Assembly: GCF_001424945.1 (NCBI RefSeq)
Contig: NZ_LMCW01000007.1
Coordinates: forward strand, 62,001-126,000
Length of the DNA stretch: 64,000 bases
Direction: 5' to 3'
Origin: Rhizobium sp. Root1203
GTDB lineage: Bacteria > Pseudomonadota > Alphaproteobacteria > Rhizobiales > Rhizobiaceae
Each line of letters begins with the position of its first letter. Position 1 is the first letter of the stretch. Position numbers and translations under genes: made by a program. Shown here one piece after another: positions 1 to 8,986 of the stretch. The notes under the pieces are model-generated. The model saw only the letters and a list, made by a program, of their open reading frames with translations. It searched no databases and had not been told where the DNA came from.

Positions 1-1136
1 AGTTCTGCCTCTATGTGTGGCTGTACGCGTCACAGGCCGAGGCACGGGGCGATTGCGTACTGGCCTTCTGTGCCAGGGGTGGGATTGGCATTCGAGAGGC
101 TTTCGAACGTGTGCTGGCACGGCTTCAGCTCCCGCTTTCCATTCCGCGCGAAAATATCCTCGTTTCAAGATTGGTGGCGGCACGCACTGCCCTGGAAATG
201 CGCAGTTCCACCGTCTTGGACGAACTCGGCAGAGAGTTTGCAACGAATACCTTTGCCGAGGTCGCCTTGGCCTTGGGCGGTGGCGAGTATCACCTTGCGA
301 ACGCCTGGCACGAACCCTTTGCCCCTGCGCGCTTCTTCGCAATGCTCGACAGGCCCGACGGGCAACAGGTGGTCGAAGACATCACCCGACAAAATCAACT
401 GTTCAGACGGCATCTCGATGCGTTTTCTGCGCCTGCGGCACGCATCGTCCTCTGCGACACTGGTCTTTACGGAAGCACGCAACGACTTCTGGCAGCGGGG
501 ATCCCGGAAAGGAATTTCGAAACCATTCAATTTGCCCGATGCAACTACAAGCGAATGAGCGAGGAGCACTTCCCTGAGGTCAGCGGACTGGTCGTAGAAG
601 AGAACCGGTATAATCCGATGAGGATCGAAACGGTTATCCTTCGATACTGGCACATCATCGAAAGCCTCTTCGAACCTGCTATCCCGTCGGTCCGCCATTT
701 GAATGAAGGCGAAGGTGGCGCCATCGGCAGCAACGCCGGCGACATAAGCTATGGCACGATCGACGCAGCTGCCGGGAACGCCCTGCTTTCGGGCGCACTC
801 GATTACATCGACCGCCTGGGGAACGGCGGCCAGGTGATGAAGGACGCCGACATTGCATGGCCACGCCTGAAGCGGGCGATCACCAACCCCAGCGCTTCTG
901 ATATGGGAGTGCTGGGAGTCGGCCCCCGCTCGGTCGACTTTGGCCGCCGGGAAAGCGTCCGTGTGCTGGAGCAGACGGACAACACAGATTTCGCGCGCCG
1001 GCTGACATCGATGAAGTCTCAGCTTTGGCGGGAAGGCGCGATCGCCCGCGATTTCCCCCTCCTGAAGTCGGCACTCCTTCCAGCGCTGGAATTTGCCCAT
1101 ATCGTGCGGAGGGTGTCGGCCCACCTGCACTTCTAG
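1..1136 (+). CDS. Hypothetical protein, 5'-truncated by window edge (possibly HAD-like COG5610 group)
   Basis: The reading frame is open to the left edge, so the N-terminus is missing; 377 residues are visible. A GTG at 15 could serve as a start but lacks room for a visible ribosome-binding site. The protein looks soluble. Segments such as VLCDTGLYGSTQ and LWREGAIARDFP remind me of the C-terminal parts of large polysaccharide-associated proteins annotated as predicted HAD-superfamily hydrolases (COG5610). That resemblance is from memory and weak. No catalytic motif is convincing, and the following gene is far enough away to be a separate transcription unit. Confidence 0.6.
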   Translation, partial: FCLYVWLYASQAEARGDCVLAFCARGGIGIREAFERVLARLQLPLSIPRENILVSRLVAARTALEMRSSTVLDELGREFATNTFAEVALALGGGEYHLANAWHEPFAPARFFAMLDRPDGQQVVEDITRQNQLFRRHLDAFSAPAARIVLCDTGLYGSTQRLLAAGIPERNFETIQFARCNYKRMSEEHFPEVSGLVVEENRYNPMRIETVILRYWHIIESLFEPAIPSVRHLNEGEGGAIGSNAGDISYGTIDAAAGNALLSGALDYIDRLGNGGQVMKDADIAWPRLKRAITNPSASDMGVLGVGPRSVDFGRRESVRVLEQTDNTDFARRLTSMKSQLWREGAIARDFPLLKSALLPALEFAHIVRRVSAHLHF

Positions 1137-1558
1137 GAGAACGTGGGAGGAACACAATGTCGGGGATAGCGCAACGTCAGGACGCTTGGAAGCTTAAATC
1201 GCCGCCATGATGAATGTCACCAACCTCAAAGTGGTCTAAAGCAATTCTACCTTTAACTAAGTGTAGAAAAGCATCAATTTCCTTGCGCGAGTCGAACATA
1301 GACAACGTTTATTTGACACCTACTTAATGTTGGTGTTATTTCAACATACGGAATTCCAGCAACGATTGCATTAGACTTCTGAATTGGCTCCATTTAGAGC
1401 CAGAGTGCAGAAGCGCTTTGCATATATTGCATAGAGACTTGCCGAACGGTTGCAGCCCCGTCTTCGTCGTACGAGACCCGGGCAAATCACCACTGCAGTA
1501 GACTGCGTCACCGAGAGACCGCCGCTAATTCGCGAGATCCCAATGTGAGGAAAGCAGA
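1137..1558. other. Intergenic region, 422 bp, no gene seen
   Basis: This stretch is AT-richer than its surroundings and has no convincing coding frame. It presumably carries the promoter of the downstream hydroxylase-family gene. I could not pick out a clear -35/-10 pair or terminator hairpin. Confidence 0.5.
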
Positions 1559-2587
1559 GTGAAGCACCTGGAAACGCTGTACTCCTATTTCATCAGCTTT
1601 CCGCAGTTTGCCCTCACCTGGGGGATGTTCTTCGGGGCTGGACTACTGACCTTTGCCTTCCAGCTGTACCGCAATCGTCGTCAGTTCTCGATCAAGGAAA
1701 TGTTCGTCCACTGCGTTCCGTTCAGCCCGTGGACATCGAAGAGCTTCCACATGGACGTGCTGATATACGTCTACCGGAAATTCACCGACTTTGTTTTCGC
1801 CGCCCCCGGTGTCGCCCTCATGGCCTTCGCCGCCGCCTTTACGGATCTGGCTTTGAGACGCCTGTTTGGCGACATGTCTCCTTATCATGTTGGCTACGTG
1901 GCGACGGTCATATGCACGATTGGAATTTTCCTCGCCGCGGAACTCGCCGACTATGTTGTTCACTATCTCGAACACAAGGTCCCTGTGCTGTGGGAACTGC
2001 ACAAAGTCCATCATTCGGCGGACTTCCTCAATCCGCTCACGTCCAAGCGAGGCCATTCGCTTCCACTCCTCTATGGGGGAGCCATGGCCGGAATGATTAC
2101 CGGCCCGACAGCCGGCGTATTCATGTACGTGTTTGGCATCAGTCTTGTGGAAGCAGTGCTTCTCAAAGCCGTGGCAAGCAAGATTTTTACCGTCTGGACA
2201 CTCGATCCGCTCAAGCACTCGCATATTCCCGTCAGCCTCGGATGGTTCGACAGCTTCCTCATCAGCCCGCACATGCACCAAATCCACCATAGTAAGCTGC
2301 AGCCGCATTGGGACAGGAATTTTGGGACAAATCTCTCGATCTTCGATTGGCTTTTCCGAACTGGATATCGACCGGCAAAGGGAGAGCAGGCTGTGTTCGG
2401 CATTTCCGGTTACAGCGACAATTCGCTGCAAAAATTCAATACAATCAAGGGCGCATTTATCACACCCATGGTGAGGAGCGGCAGAGTTCTCTTGAAGCTG
2501 GTCCGGCCCGTCCCAAACGGTTCGGTCGACGTATCGTCCGAACCGACGGAATCGAGTAATGTAGGACGCAGCGCGCCTCCGCTATGA
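1559..2587 (+). CDS. Sterol desaturase / fatty acid hydroxylase superfamily membrane protein
   Basis: This 342-residue membrane protein carries the histidine clusters of the di-iron fatty acid hydroxylase superfamily: HYLEH at 135-139, HKVHH at 148-152 and HQIHH at 240-244. These residues bind the two iron atoms that activate O2 to hydroxylate or desaturate a lipid. Hydrophobic segments lie near 12-35, 76-98 and 112-134, so it should sit in the inner membrane with the His clusters facing the cytoplasm. The GTG start at 1559 follows a GAGGAAAG ribosome-binding site. The lipid substrate cannot be told; sterol, carotenoid and ornithine-lipid hydroxylases share this signature. It appears monocistronic. 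Confidence 0.88.
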   Translation: MKHLETLYSYFISFPQFALTWGMFFGAGLLTFAFQLYRNRRQFSIKEMFVHCVPFSPWTSKSFHMDVLIYVYRKFTDFVFAAPGVALMAFAAAFTDLALRRLFGDMSPYHVGYVATVICTIGIFLAAELADYVVHYLEHKVPVLWELHKVHHSADFLNPLTSKRGHSLPLLYGGAMAGMITGPTAGVFMYVFGISLVEAVLLKAVASKIFTVWTLDPLKHSHIPVSLGWFDSFLISPHMHQIHHSKLQPHWDRNFGTNLSIFDWLFRTGYRPAKGEQAVFGISGYSDNSLQKFNTIKGAFITPMVRSGRVLLKLVRPVPNGSVDVSSEPTESSNVGRSAPPL

Positions 2588-2739
2588 CTGGCGAACGCTT
2601 CCAGGCAAGATGCGATTTCTGCTTGCACTCGTTCGACAACTGATCCGAATGCAATGCGGGGGCAAAGCCGACAGCAAGGCGCTGCTGAGATGGATGCGAC
2701 ACGTCTGCGCCAGAGAAAACGATCGGCAGGAGCACAGCC

Positions 2740-3144
2740 ATGAGGCAGAAGAACATCCGCGTATACCGAAATCCAGATCGCGGCCAGTCGGTCACGGTGA
2801 CTTGGGGCGACGGCGGCGAGAACGAGTATCGAGACGCCACTGAAGCAGCGACCGCGCTGGGTTGCTCGCCGGAATGGCTGGAGAAAAATCTCCAAGACGC
2901 CTTTCTGGCAAGCATCGGCGTCTCCGAGCTCGATCTATATTGGGACGACAGCGCGACATGGCGAACGGACGACGTCGCCCGGACGTTCAGCCAAGGCGAC
3001 CGGGTTAACCTGTTCGGCGAAATTACCCATGTCGACACTGATAGGGGTGAGGTCACCGTTCGGATATTGGGCGTGCCGACCTCTGTTACTTTGTCGGACG
3101 AGAATGTCGTTCTGCTGGAGCGCGGAGCGCATCGCCAAGGTTAA
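2740..3144 (+). CDS. Hypothetical protein, 134 aa
   Basis: An acidic, soluble 134-residue protein with no signal peptide or membrane segment and no family I recognise. The ATG at 2740 is preceded by AGGAG at a good distance. The N-terminal half (VTVTWGDGGENEY) looks beta-rich, and the C-terminal half, with VRILGVPTSVTLSDENVVLL, also looks like a small beta domain. Its upstream neighbour runs in the same direction with a 150-bp gap, so co-transcription is possible but unproven. Confidence 0.6.
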   Translation: MRQKNIRVYRNPDRGQSVTVTWGDGGENEYRDATEAATALGCSPEWLEKNLQDAFLASIGVSELDLYWDDSATWRTDDVARTFSQGDRVNLFGEITHVDTDRGEVTVRILGVPTSVTLSDENVVLLERGAHRQG

Positions 3145-3366
3145 TGCGCGACCTTAGGCCTGCCCGGATCGATACCAGTGATCTTTGCCGTGCAGGATGC
3201 TCTGCACTGCTGCGATGCGCTGGCGGCATGGATCCAGCCCTTGTTCGCGGACGCATCGAGCGCCATTTAAGCACTACCAGACGAGATTCACGTCAATAGT
3301 CTCCAACCACACAACAACCGACGGCGGCGCTGCGCCACACGCGCGTGCCCGTGCGCGAGACAAAGG

Positions 3367-3672
3367 ATGGAAGCCATGCTTGGAAGAACCTTGAATGAAA
3401 TGACGCGACGCGAGCGCTCCGACATGATGGTGATGGTGGCAGATGCGCTGGAAGCGGTTGCGGAAGAGGCGGAGGAGCGCGGAGACGTACAATCCGCGCA
3501 GAACTCGATGTGTCTTGCGCTGACGGTACGAGGCTGTGCCGTCGATCTTGCAGAGCACGATCTCCGCGCCGCCGAACTTCTACTGGAGCAGGGCATCACC
3601 TTTGTCGCAAACATCTCCGAGCGCTTCGAACGCACCACTCGCGAAGAGGTGGAGGCAACTCTGCGCCATTAG
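3367..3672 (+). CDS. Hypothetical small helical protein
   Basis: This 101-residue acidic protein is predominantly helical (MVADALEAVAEEAEERGD, then AELLLEQGITFVANISERF). There is no signal peptide. Starts at 3367 and 3376 are both possible; AAAGGA upstream fits either. It converges on the HPP-family gene on the opposite strand, leaving about 50 bp between the stops. No function can be assigned. Confidence 0.5.
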   Translation: MEAMLGRTLNEMTRRERSDMMVMVADALEAVAEEAEERGDVQSAQNSMCLALTVRGCAVDLAEHDLRAAELLLEQGITFVANISERFERTTREEVEATLRH

Positions 3673-3721
3673 ACATTTGCTTCCCGCCAGCCTGGACAGA
3701 CGGGGAGCACATCTGCTCGCC

Positions 3722-4843
3722 TCATGCCGTTTTGTGCGACGCTCCCGTCGGTAGAAGGCGAGCAACAGCGCTGAGCAGGTCGGTTTGCGAAATGAGCCCC
3801 AGGATGCGAGCGTCGCCGTCTGTGACGATAACCGCGTGTGTCCGTCCGTCGGTCAGGACCGGCAGGAGTGAAAGCACATGATCGGTTGGCGCTGCGGTCG
3901 CCGGCTGAGCCATCTTCGTGAGACTGTCTCCACTTTCCAGGAGTTCCCTCAACCCAACCGTGCCAACCAGCCTGCCCTCCCGATCCTTAACCGGCAGCGT
4001 CCGAATATTGTGTTTGACAAGAAGACGGCGCGCATGGGCCGGAGCCACGGTTTCATCCACGGCGATGACATCACGCGACATGATGTCGGCACAGCTGATG
4101 CCGGCATTCGACCGGATTGCCGCCTGCAATTCCACCTGGTGAAGGAGCCTTGCCAGATCGTCCCGGTCGATGTCGAATGTCTCGTCCAGTGTCGCCAGCG
4201 CGGCATCCACGTCCTCTTCCCTAAAGCCCACCCGTAACGAGGAGGGCAGATCGGCGGTCTGATGCGTATTCTCCGACACTTTTGACGCGACGTGAGGATA
4301 ATTTCGCTTTGCAAGCTTGTGGAAAACGAGCCCCAAACCGACAAGAATGCATGAGTTCAAAGCAACGGGCACGAAGGGAAACAGAAACCCCCAGCCCGCG
4401 ACGACCGGACCGCCGAGAACGGCAGTCAATGCCGCCGCGCCCCCTGGCGGATGAAGGCTTCGCGTAAAGGACATTGCTCCGATGGCAAGCGATACGCCGA
4501 CGCCGATTGCGATGATCGGGTCATGTATCCAGTATGCGGCGAGGATCCCCATCATGGCGGAGATCGTATTGCCGCCGATGATCGACCACGGTTGGGCCAG
4601 CGGACTGGAAGGCACGGCAAAGAGAAGTACAGCCGAAGCGCCCATAGGGGCGACGATCAGTGGAAGATCCGGACCCTGTCCGAACAGGTAGCCGCTGATG
4701 ACGCCGGTCAATCCAATGCCGACCAACGCGCCAAGGCATGCGATCAAGCGCTCCCTGAGGGTAGCCCCTGCCAGAATCGGTGAGAAGAGTCGCAAGCGTC
4801 GGAGACGGGATGTTTCCGCGCGCCCTGGATTGGGAGAAGACAT
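3722..4843 (-). CDS. HPP family membrane protein with two CBS domains
   Basis: The 373-residue protein has an N-terminal membrane part (about residues 25-190) with the family motif around FTRSLHPPGGAAAL, which gives the HPP family its name. A cytoplasmic C-terminal CBS pair follows: one CBS starts near ADIMSRDVIAVDET and the second near DHVLSLLPVLTDG. HPP proteins are integral membrane proteins, and plant and cyanobacterial members have been linked to nitrite transport. CBS pairs usually sense adenine nucleotides. The gene lies 40 bp downstream of a LysR gene on the same strand, so the two may be co-transcribed. Substrate unknown. Confidence 0.85.
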   Translation of the reverse strand: MSSPNPGRAETSRLRRLRLFSPILAGATLRERLIACLGALVGIGLTGVISGYLFGQGPDLPLIVAPMGASAVLLFAVPSSPLAQPWSIIGGNTISAMMGILAAYWIHDPIIAIGVGVSLAIGAMSFTRSLHPPGGAAALTAVLGGPVVAGWGFLFPFVPVALNSCILVGLGLVFHKLAKRNYPHVASKVSENTHQTADLPSSLRVGFREEDVDAALATLDETFDIDRDDLARLLHQVELQAAIRSNAGISCADIMSRDVIAVDETVAPAHARRLLVKHNIRTLPVKDREGRLVGTVGLRELLESGDSLTKMAQPATAAPTDHVLSLLPVLTDGRTHAVIVTDGDARILGLISQTDLLSAVARLLPTGASHKTA

Positions 4844-4883
4844 GATTGGAACCAGTAATGGGGTTTCGTTTGAGAGAAAGGCT

Positions 4884-5789
4884 TCAGGCTGCCATCATAC
4901 GACGGTCTCGGCCCTTGGTAGCGTTCAACACCTGTTGAAACGCGCTGAATGCGCTCGGAAGGTTGTCTTTTCGATAGACCAGCAACGTCTCGACCAGCCC
5001 CACCGAATGGACCGGCGTTTTCGTCGGCCAATGCATCAGATCGAGGACTGATCGCGGCACGACGCCGGCAGCATTCCCCGTTGAAACGCTCGCCATGATC
5101 GCATGATAGGAGCCTAGCTCGACGGTCTCGATGGAAGCCGACCTGACGGCCCAGTTTTCGGCGATGCGACGATAGGTACATCCCGGCTCCAGGGCGGCCA
5201 GGCTGGCAACCTGAAGATCCGACGCCGACGTGATGGGCGGATGCCCGGCTGGCAGCACGATCAGTAGGTCTTCAACGAAAACTCGCTCTGCCTGCAGCGC
5301 CTTGAGATCCATGTCAAAGGACTTGTCGGCCTCCAACAGGTCCTTTGGTGGGCACGCTATCAGCGCGCAATCCAAGGCGTCGGTGAGGACCTCACGCGTG
5401 AGGTCTCGCGAAGCACCGAGCTTGAGGCGAAGCGAGACGTCGGGCCACATCTGGTTGAATTGGGAGAGCGCAGCAGGCAAACGGCTTGCAGCCGTGCTTT
5501 CCATCGTCCCGACGCGCAACGTTCCGCTCGGCGTCAACATCCCCACCGCCTGTCGCGCCTCCAGCGCGAGCGCCAGCAGCCGATTGGCATATCCGAGAAA
5601 ACTCGCTCCCTTTGGGGTCAAAGTCATCTTTTTGCCATCGCGACTGAAAAGAGCGACACCAAGATCCTCTTCCAGCTGCTGGATTCTCGTTGTCACATTG
5701 GAAGGCGCTCGCCCGACTGCCACGGCCGCCTTGGTGACGCTATGGTCTCGCGCAACCGCGAGGAATATTTCTATTGAAGTAAAGTCCAC
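4884..5789 (-). CDS. LysR family transcriptional regulator
   Basis: A 301-residue LysR-type regulator. The N-terminal winged helix-turn-helix spans about residues 1-60 (IEIFLAVARDHSVTKAAVAV, then NVTTRIQQLEEDLGVALFSR), followed by the usual effector-binding domain. Its start faces the ECF sigma-factor gene, and its 3' end leads into the HPP-family gene, the most likely regulated neighbour. The effector is unknown. Confidence 0.9.
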   Translation of the reverse strand: MDFTSIEIFLAVARDHSVTKAAVAVGRAPSNVTTRIQQLEEDLGVALFSRDGKKMTLTPKGASFLGYANRLLALALEARQAVGMLTPSGTLRVGTMESTAASRLPAALSQFNQMWPDVSLRLKLGASRDLTREVLTDALDCALIACPPKDLLEADKSFDMDLKALQAERVFVEDLLIVLPAGHPPITSASDLQVASLAALEPGCTYRRIAENWAVRSASIETVELGSYHAIMASVSTGNAAGVVPRSVLDLMHWPTKTPVHSVGLVETLLVYRKDNLPSAFSAFQQVLNATKGRDRRMMAA

Positions 5790-5947
5790 CAGATAGATCT
5801 CGATATGAGAATGATCTTCATCTAACGTTCTCCTTACAAAAATGATTTGAAAAGCTCAAGCGCGCGAATGGCCGCGTGCAACAATATTTGCTGAACGTTG
5901 GGAACGCTGCAGCTCCTGCGGCATCTAATCAGCGACTGGAGATCGCG

Positions 5948-6649
5948 ATGAACCCTTTGGGCAGAATAACGACGGCTGCGCCCGCCACCCTGGACTGGTC
6001 AAACGACCAGGCGCTTGTCGCAGCGGCTCTTCGCAACGATCCTGATGCGTTTCGCACGATCATGACGCGGTTCAATCAGCGGCTGTTCAGGATCGCAAGG
6101 GGGGTCGTGCGCGACGACAGCGTAGCCGAGGACGTGGTCCAGGAATCCTATCTCAAGGCCTTCCAGCATCTTGACGGCTTCCGGGGTGAATCCCGACTTT
6201 CCACCTGGCTGCATCGGATTGTCCTGAACGAGGCACTGACCCGGCTCCGCAAGATATCCCGCGTCCTCGAGACGCCTCTTCCATCCGACCTCTCAGGGGC
6301 CGAGATATTGCGGTTTCCGCATGGGGCCGTTTCCGATGATCCGGAGAAAGCGATGGCCCAGCGTCAGATTCTGCAATTGGTCGAAGAAGCCACCGATCAG
6401 CTTCCCGACAATTTCCGCCTCGTGTTTGTTGCACGAGTGATCGAAGGTCTGTCTGTCGAAGACACCGCTGAACTGCTTGACATCAGGCCCGAGACGGTAA
6501 GGACGAGGCTTTATCGTGCCCGCATCCTGTTGCGAAGGCACATCGACGAACGCATCGGACCTGTCCTCCTCGATGCCTTTCCCTTCGCAGGCAAGAGGTG
6601 CGCGCGCCTGACGGAGCGCGTCATGGAGAAATTGGGCTTCATGCCGTAA
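5948..6649 (+). CDS. ECF-type RNA polymerase sigma factor
   Basis: A 233-residue sigma-70 family protein. Region 2 is seen in AEDVVQESYLKAFQHLDGFR with the following STWLHRIVLNEALTRLRK; region 4 is seen in LPDNFRLVFVARVIEGLSVE with the recognition helix in IRPETVRTRLYRAR. I chose the ATG at 5948, which has GGAG upstream, over an in-frame GTG at 5876 that would add 24 poorly conserved-looking residues. No anti-sigma gene is adjacent. The next genes encode exported stress-type proteins (DUF4142, cupredoxin) and may be its targets, which is inference from position. Confidence 0.88.
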   Translation: MNPLGRITTAAPATLDWSNDQALVAAALRNDPDAFRTIMTRFNQRLFRIARGVVRDDSVAEDVVQESYLKAFQHLDGFRGESRLSTWLHRIVLNEALTRLRKISRVLETPLPSDLSGAEILRFPHGAVSDDPEKAMAQRQILQLVEEATDQLPDNFRLVFVARVIEGLSVEDTAELLDIRPETVRTRLYRARILLRRHIDERIGPVLLDAFPFAGKRCARLTERVMEKLGFMP

Positions 6650-6736
6650 TTCTTGGGAACGTCGGGTGGAGACGAGCATCCAAGGAATGTGAGCAACGGG
6701 TCCGGCGCATTGCCGCCGGCGAAGAGGAGACATTCC

Positions 6737-7258
6737 ATGATTAACCGCTTGAGCGCGGCATTTGCCGCAATCTGCCTTGTCACGCCGGTCGCATTTGCCG
6801 CGGGTGAACCTCCCACAGATCCCCAGATCGCGCACATTGCCTATACGGCAGGCGTGATCGATATCGAAGCCGCAAAACTGGCGCTCGAAAAGTCGAAGAA
6901 CAAACAGGTGGTCGCCTTCGCGAACGACATGCTGAGGGACCACGAGGCAGTGAACAAGCAAGCGCTGGCTCTCGTAAAGAAGCTCAAGGTGACGCCTGAA
7001 GACAACAGTACGAGCCAGTCCCTGTCGGCCGCCGCGACCGAAGAGCGCAAGACGCTGGCTGCGCTCAAGGGGGCCGCCTTCGACAAGGCCTACGTCAACA
7101 ATGAAGTGGCCTACCACAAGCAGGTCAACGGCGCGTTGGAGACCTTGCTCATTCCCTCTGCCAAGAACGGCGAACTCAAGGATCTCCTGGAGACGGGGTT
7201 GAAGCTCTTTCAAGGGCATGAACAGCACGCCGAACACGTCGCAGCGACGCTTAGGTAG
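6737..7258 (+). CDS. DUF4142 domain-containing exported protein
   Basis: The 173-residue precursor starts at the ATG at 6737, preceded by GAAGAGGAG. The signal peptide ends around PVAFAAG (residue 22). The mature part matches the DUF4142 pattern: long amphipathic helices with FANDMLRDHEAVNKQALAL and an EVAYHKQVNGALE segment, a ferritin-like four-helix arrangement. DUF4142 proteins are periplasmic and commonly sit beside stress regulators; biochemical function is unknown. It follows the sigma-factor gene by 87 bp and precedes a cupredoxin gene by 8 bp, so the last two form an operon. Confidence 0.85.
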   Translation: MINRLSAAFAAICLVTPVAFAAGEPPTDPQIAHIAYTAGVIDIEAAKLALEKSKNKQVVAFANDMLRDHEAVNKQALALVKKLKVTPEDNSTSQSLSAAATEERKTLAALKGAAFDKAYVNNEVAYHKQVNGALETLLIPSAKNGELKDLLETGLKLFQGHEQHAEHVAATLR

Positions 7259-7266
7259 ACCGCGCT

Positions 7267-7587
7267 ATGATGAAGGCATTTTTTGGCGCAGGCTTTGCGT
7301 GCGCGATTTTCGCGGTGGGATGTCTGCCGGCGCAAGCCGCTACGGTCGAGATCACGATCCGTAAACTTTCCTTCGGCCCTGGCACGGTAAACGCGGCCGT
7401 CGGGGACAGGATCGTCTGGTCGAACAAGGACGTCATGGATCATACGGCAACGCTTGATGGATCCTTCGACATCCTGATCCCCGCGGGTGGCACAGGAACG
7501 CTGCTTCTCACGAAGGCGGGTCCTATCCGATACTACTGCCGGTACCACCCCAACATGGTCGGCACGATAGAGGTCGACGCGAGATAA
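7267..7587 (+). CDS. Small cupredoxin (plastocyanin/amicyanin-like copper protein)
   Basis: A 106-residue precursor with a signal peptide ending near QAAT. The mature domain is a single cupredoxin fold with type 1 copper ligands in place: His in VMDHTA, then Cys, His and Met in YYCRYHPNM (C-x2-H-x2-M). It should act as a periplasmic electron carrier or copper binder. It lies 8 bp after the DUF4142 gene and upstream of the CueR-like regulator, consistent with a copper- or redox-stress role. Confidence 0.88.
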   Translation: MMKAFFGAGFACAIFAVGCLPAQAATVEITIRKLSFGPGTVNAAVGDRIVWSNKDVMDHTATLDGSFDILIPAGGTGTLLLTKAGPIRYYCRYHPNMVGTIEVDAR

Positions 7588-7779
7588 ACCTGCGGCTGCT
7601 CCGGATGGTCGCTCCACCCGGAGCACCAAGCGCGGCGCAATGCTCCGTCAGGTCTGCGATCGCTTGAGCAGAACAATCCGTTCTGGCGCAGCTCCCCATT
7701 TTAATCAGGTGCACAGTCAGCCCTAAGGGATCAAAGGCTGAGGTCGCATGCAACCCCACGTCGATCGCTCCACACGCTA

Positions 7780-7810
7780 TTGACCTTCCAGTAGGGGGAA
7801 GGATTATCAA
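7780..7810 (+). promoter_or_regulatory. CueR-type promoter/operator of the merR-family gene
   Basis: A TTGACC -35 element at 7780-7785 and a TATCAA -10 at 7805-7810 are separated by 19 bp, the long spacer typical of MerR-family promoters. Between them lies the inverted repeat ACCTTCC (7783-7789), seven bases, GGAAGGA (7797-7803). This closely resembles E. coli CueR operators. It should make the regulator gene at 7878 copper-inducible and autoregulated. Confidence 0.8.
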
Positions 7811-7877
7811 GTCGATCAGTTCGACGCTTCGACCGCACGGTGAAGGCTCGCCACGCTTGTATTTGGGAGAAACGAAC

Positions 7878-8333
7878 GTGAACATCGGTCAAGCAGCAAG
7901 CGCAAGCGGTCTCACTGCGAAAATGATCCGCTACTACGAACAAATGAAGCTGATCATCCCCGCCCACCGGACGGAATCGTCCTATCGCACTTACAGCGAC
8001 AGCGATGTCAACACGCTGCGGTTTGTGCGTCGCGCAAGAGACCTCGGGTTCTCAGTTGAGCAGATGAAGTCCCTGATTGCCCTTTGGCGCGATCGGTCGC
8101 GCGCAAGCGGTGACGTAAAGAGCATCGCGCTGGAGCATATAGCTGAGCTGGAGCGCAAGGCTGCCTCGATTCACGCGATGATACACACGCTTAAGCATCT
8201 CGCCACTCATTGCCATGGCGATGAGCGCCCGGATTGCCCGATCATCGATGGGTTCGCAAGCGCAACAGCAACAGACGACGCGCTCCCGCCTATCAATGCT
8301 CGTTTTGGGCTTAATGGAATGAAGACGGACTAG
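7878..8333 (+). CDS. cueR: CueR-like copper-responsive MerR family regulator
   Basis: I start this 151-residue protein at the GTG at 7878 (MNIGQAASASG), matching CueR N-termini, rather than at an upstream in-frame ATG. The MerR helix-turn-helix is followed by the dimerisation helix and a metal loop with Cys112 and Cys120 (C-x7-C, in CHGDERPDC). These are the same positions and spacing as the Cu(I)-binding cysteines of E. coli CueR. Ser77 is also conserved, the residue that marks monovalent-metal (Cu/Ag/Au) sensors rather than the Cys of ZntR/MerR. It should activate its own promoter and the copper operon downstream. Confidence 0.9.
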   Translation: MNIGQAASASGLTAKMIRYYEQMKLIIPAHRTESSYRTYSDSDVNTLRFVRRARDLGFSVEQMKSLIALWRDRSRASGDVKSIALEHIAELERKAASIHAMIHTLKHLATHCHGDERPDCPIIDGFASATATDDALPPINARFGLNGMKTD

Positions 8334-8389
8334 CAGACGACAGACGAAAACAAATTTGGTCATCCGGGAAAATATCACGATCGAGGGCC

Positions 8390-8420
8390 TTGACCTTCCA
8401 ACGCTTGGAACGCTTACCAC
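8390..8420 (+). promoter_or_regulatory. Second CueR-type promoter, upstream of copper operon
   Basis: TTGACC at 8390-8395 is followed after 19 bp by TACCAC at 8415-8420. The spacer carries ACCTTCC (8393-8399), seven bases, then GGAACGC (8407-8413), a partly degenerate inverted repeat of the same design as the box at 7780. It lies about 95 bp before the first gene of the copper operon (8516) and is the likely promoter for all genes to 12843. Confidence 0.72.
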
Positions 8421-8515
8421 CACCAATCATGAACGCGTCCTGCTTCATCAGGACTGAAGTCGCGCAATCGTAAACCCGGGCTGCATTGATGGTGGCCCAA
8501 GGGAGCAGAAACGGA

Positions 8516-8893
8516 ATGTACCGAACCGCACTGGGCAAAATGCTCGTTATCGTGCGGCTGGTGATCATCGCATCACTGGCGGGTTCCAGCGTGGCCAGCG
8601 CCAGCGCAGCGATGCACGGCCCGGCATATCCGGCAACGACCGCTTCAATGCAAGATCACGATATGGCGGGGATGTCCGCCCACGATCATGCAAGTGGCGA
8701 TGCGGTCAGCGATGCAGGCGACAACGACAAACGCCTGAAACAGGAATGCTGCAAGGACTTCTGCGGCAACCTGGCAATCATGGCCGAGGACGATGCTGTC
8801 GGCGGACGCGTTGTCTCTTCGATCCGCAAGTTCATCGACGACAGGCGCTCCTTCGGAGAAATGCCGCCCCTGCACCTTCCACCGAATATCTGA
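8516..8893 (+). CDS. Exported His/Met/Cys-containing protein of copper operon
   Basis: A 125-residue protein starting at the ATG at 8516, with GGGAGCAG upstream; an in-frame ATG at 8486 has no such site. Residues 8-32 form a signal peptide or membrane anchor. The following segment is rich in His, Met and Asp (MQDHDMAGMSAHDHASGD), a typical periplasmic Cu/Ag-binding composition, and ECCKDFC adds three cysteines. I do not recognise a named family. First-gene position behind a CueR-like promoter supports a copper-binding or copper-delivery role. Confidence 0.65.
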   Translation: MYRTALGKMLVIVRLVIIASLAGSSVASASAAMHGPAYPATTASMQDHDMAGMSAHDHASGDAVSDAGDNDKRLKQECCKDFCGNLAIMAEDDAVGGRVVSSIRKFIDDRRSFGEMPPLHLPPNI

Positions 8894-8986
8894 ATTGCGA
8901 GATGGCCCATCGCGGGTCGCACCTCGGTTCGTTGACGGCACATACGCCGACAATGTCTCCCCACTTTCTCCTATTCGGAAAAGAAC

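Noticed and set aside
165..1157. 330-codon minus-strand frame
   Set aside because: Antisense to the truncated left-edge gene; no recognisable domain, and the plus-strand frame reads as better protein.
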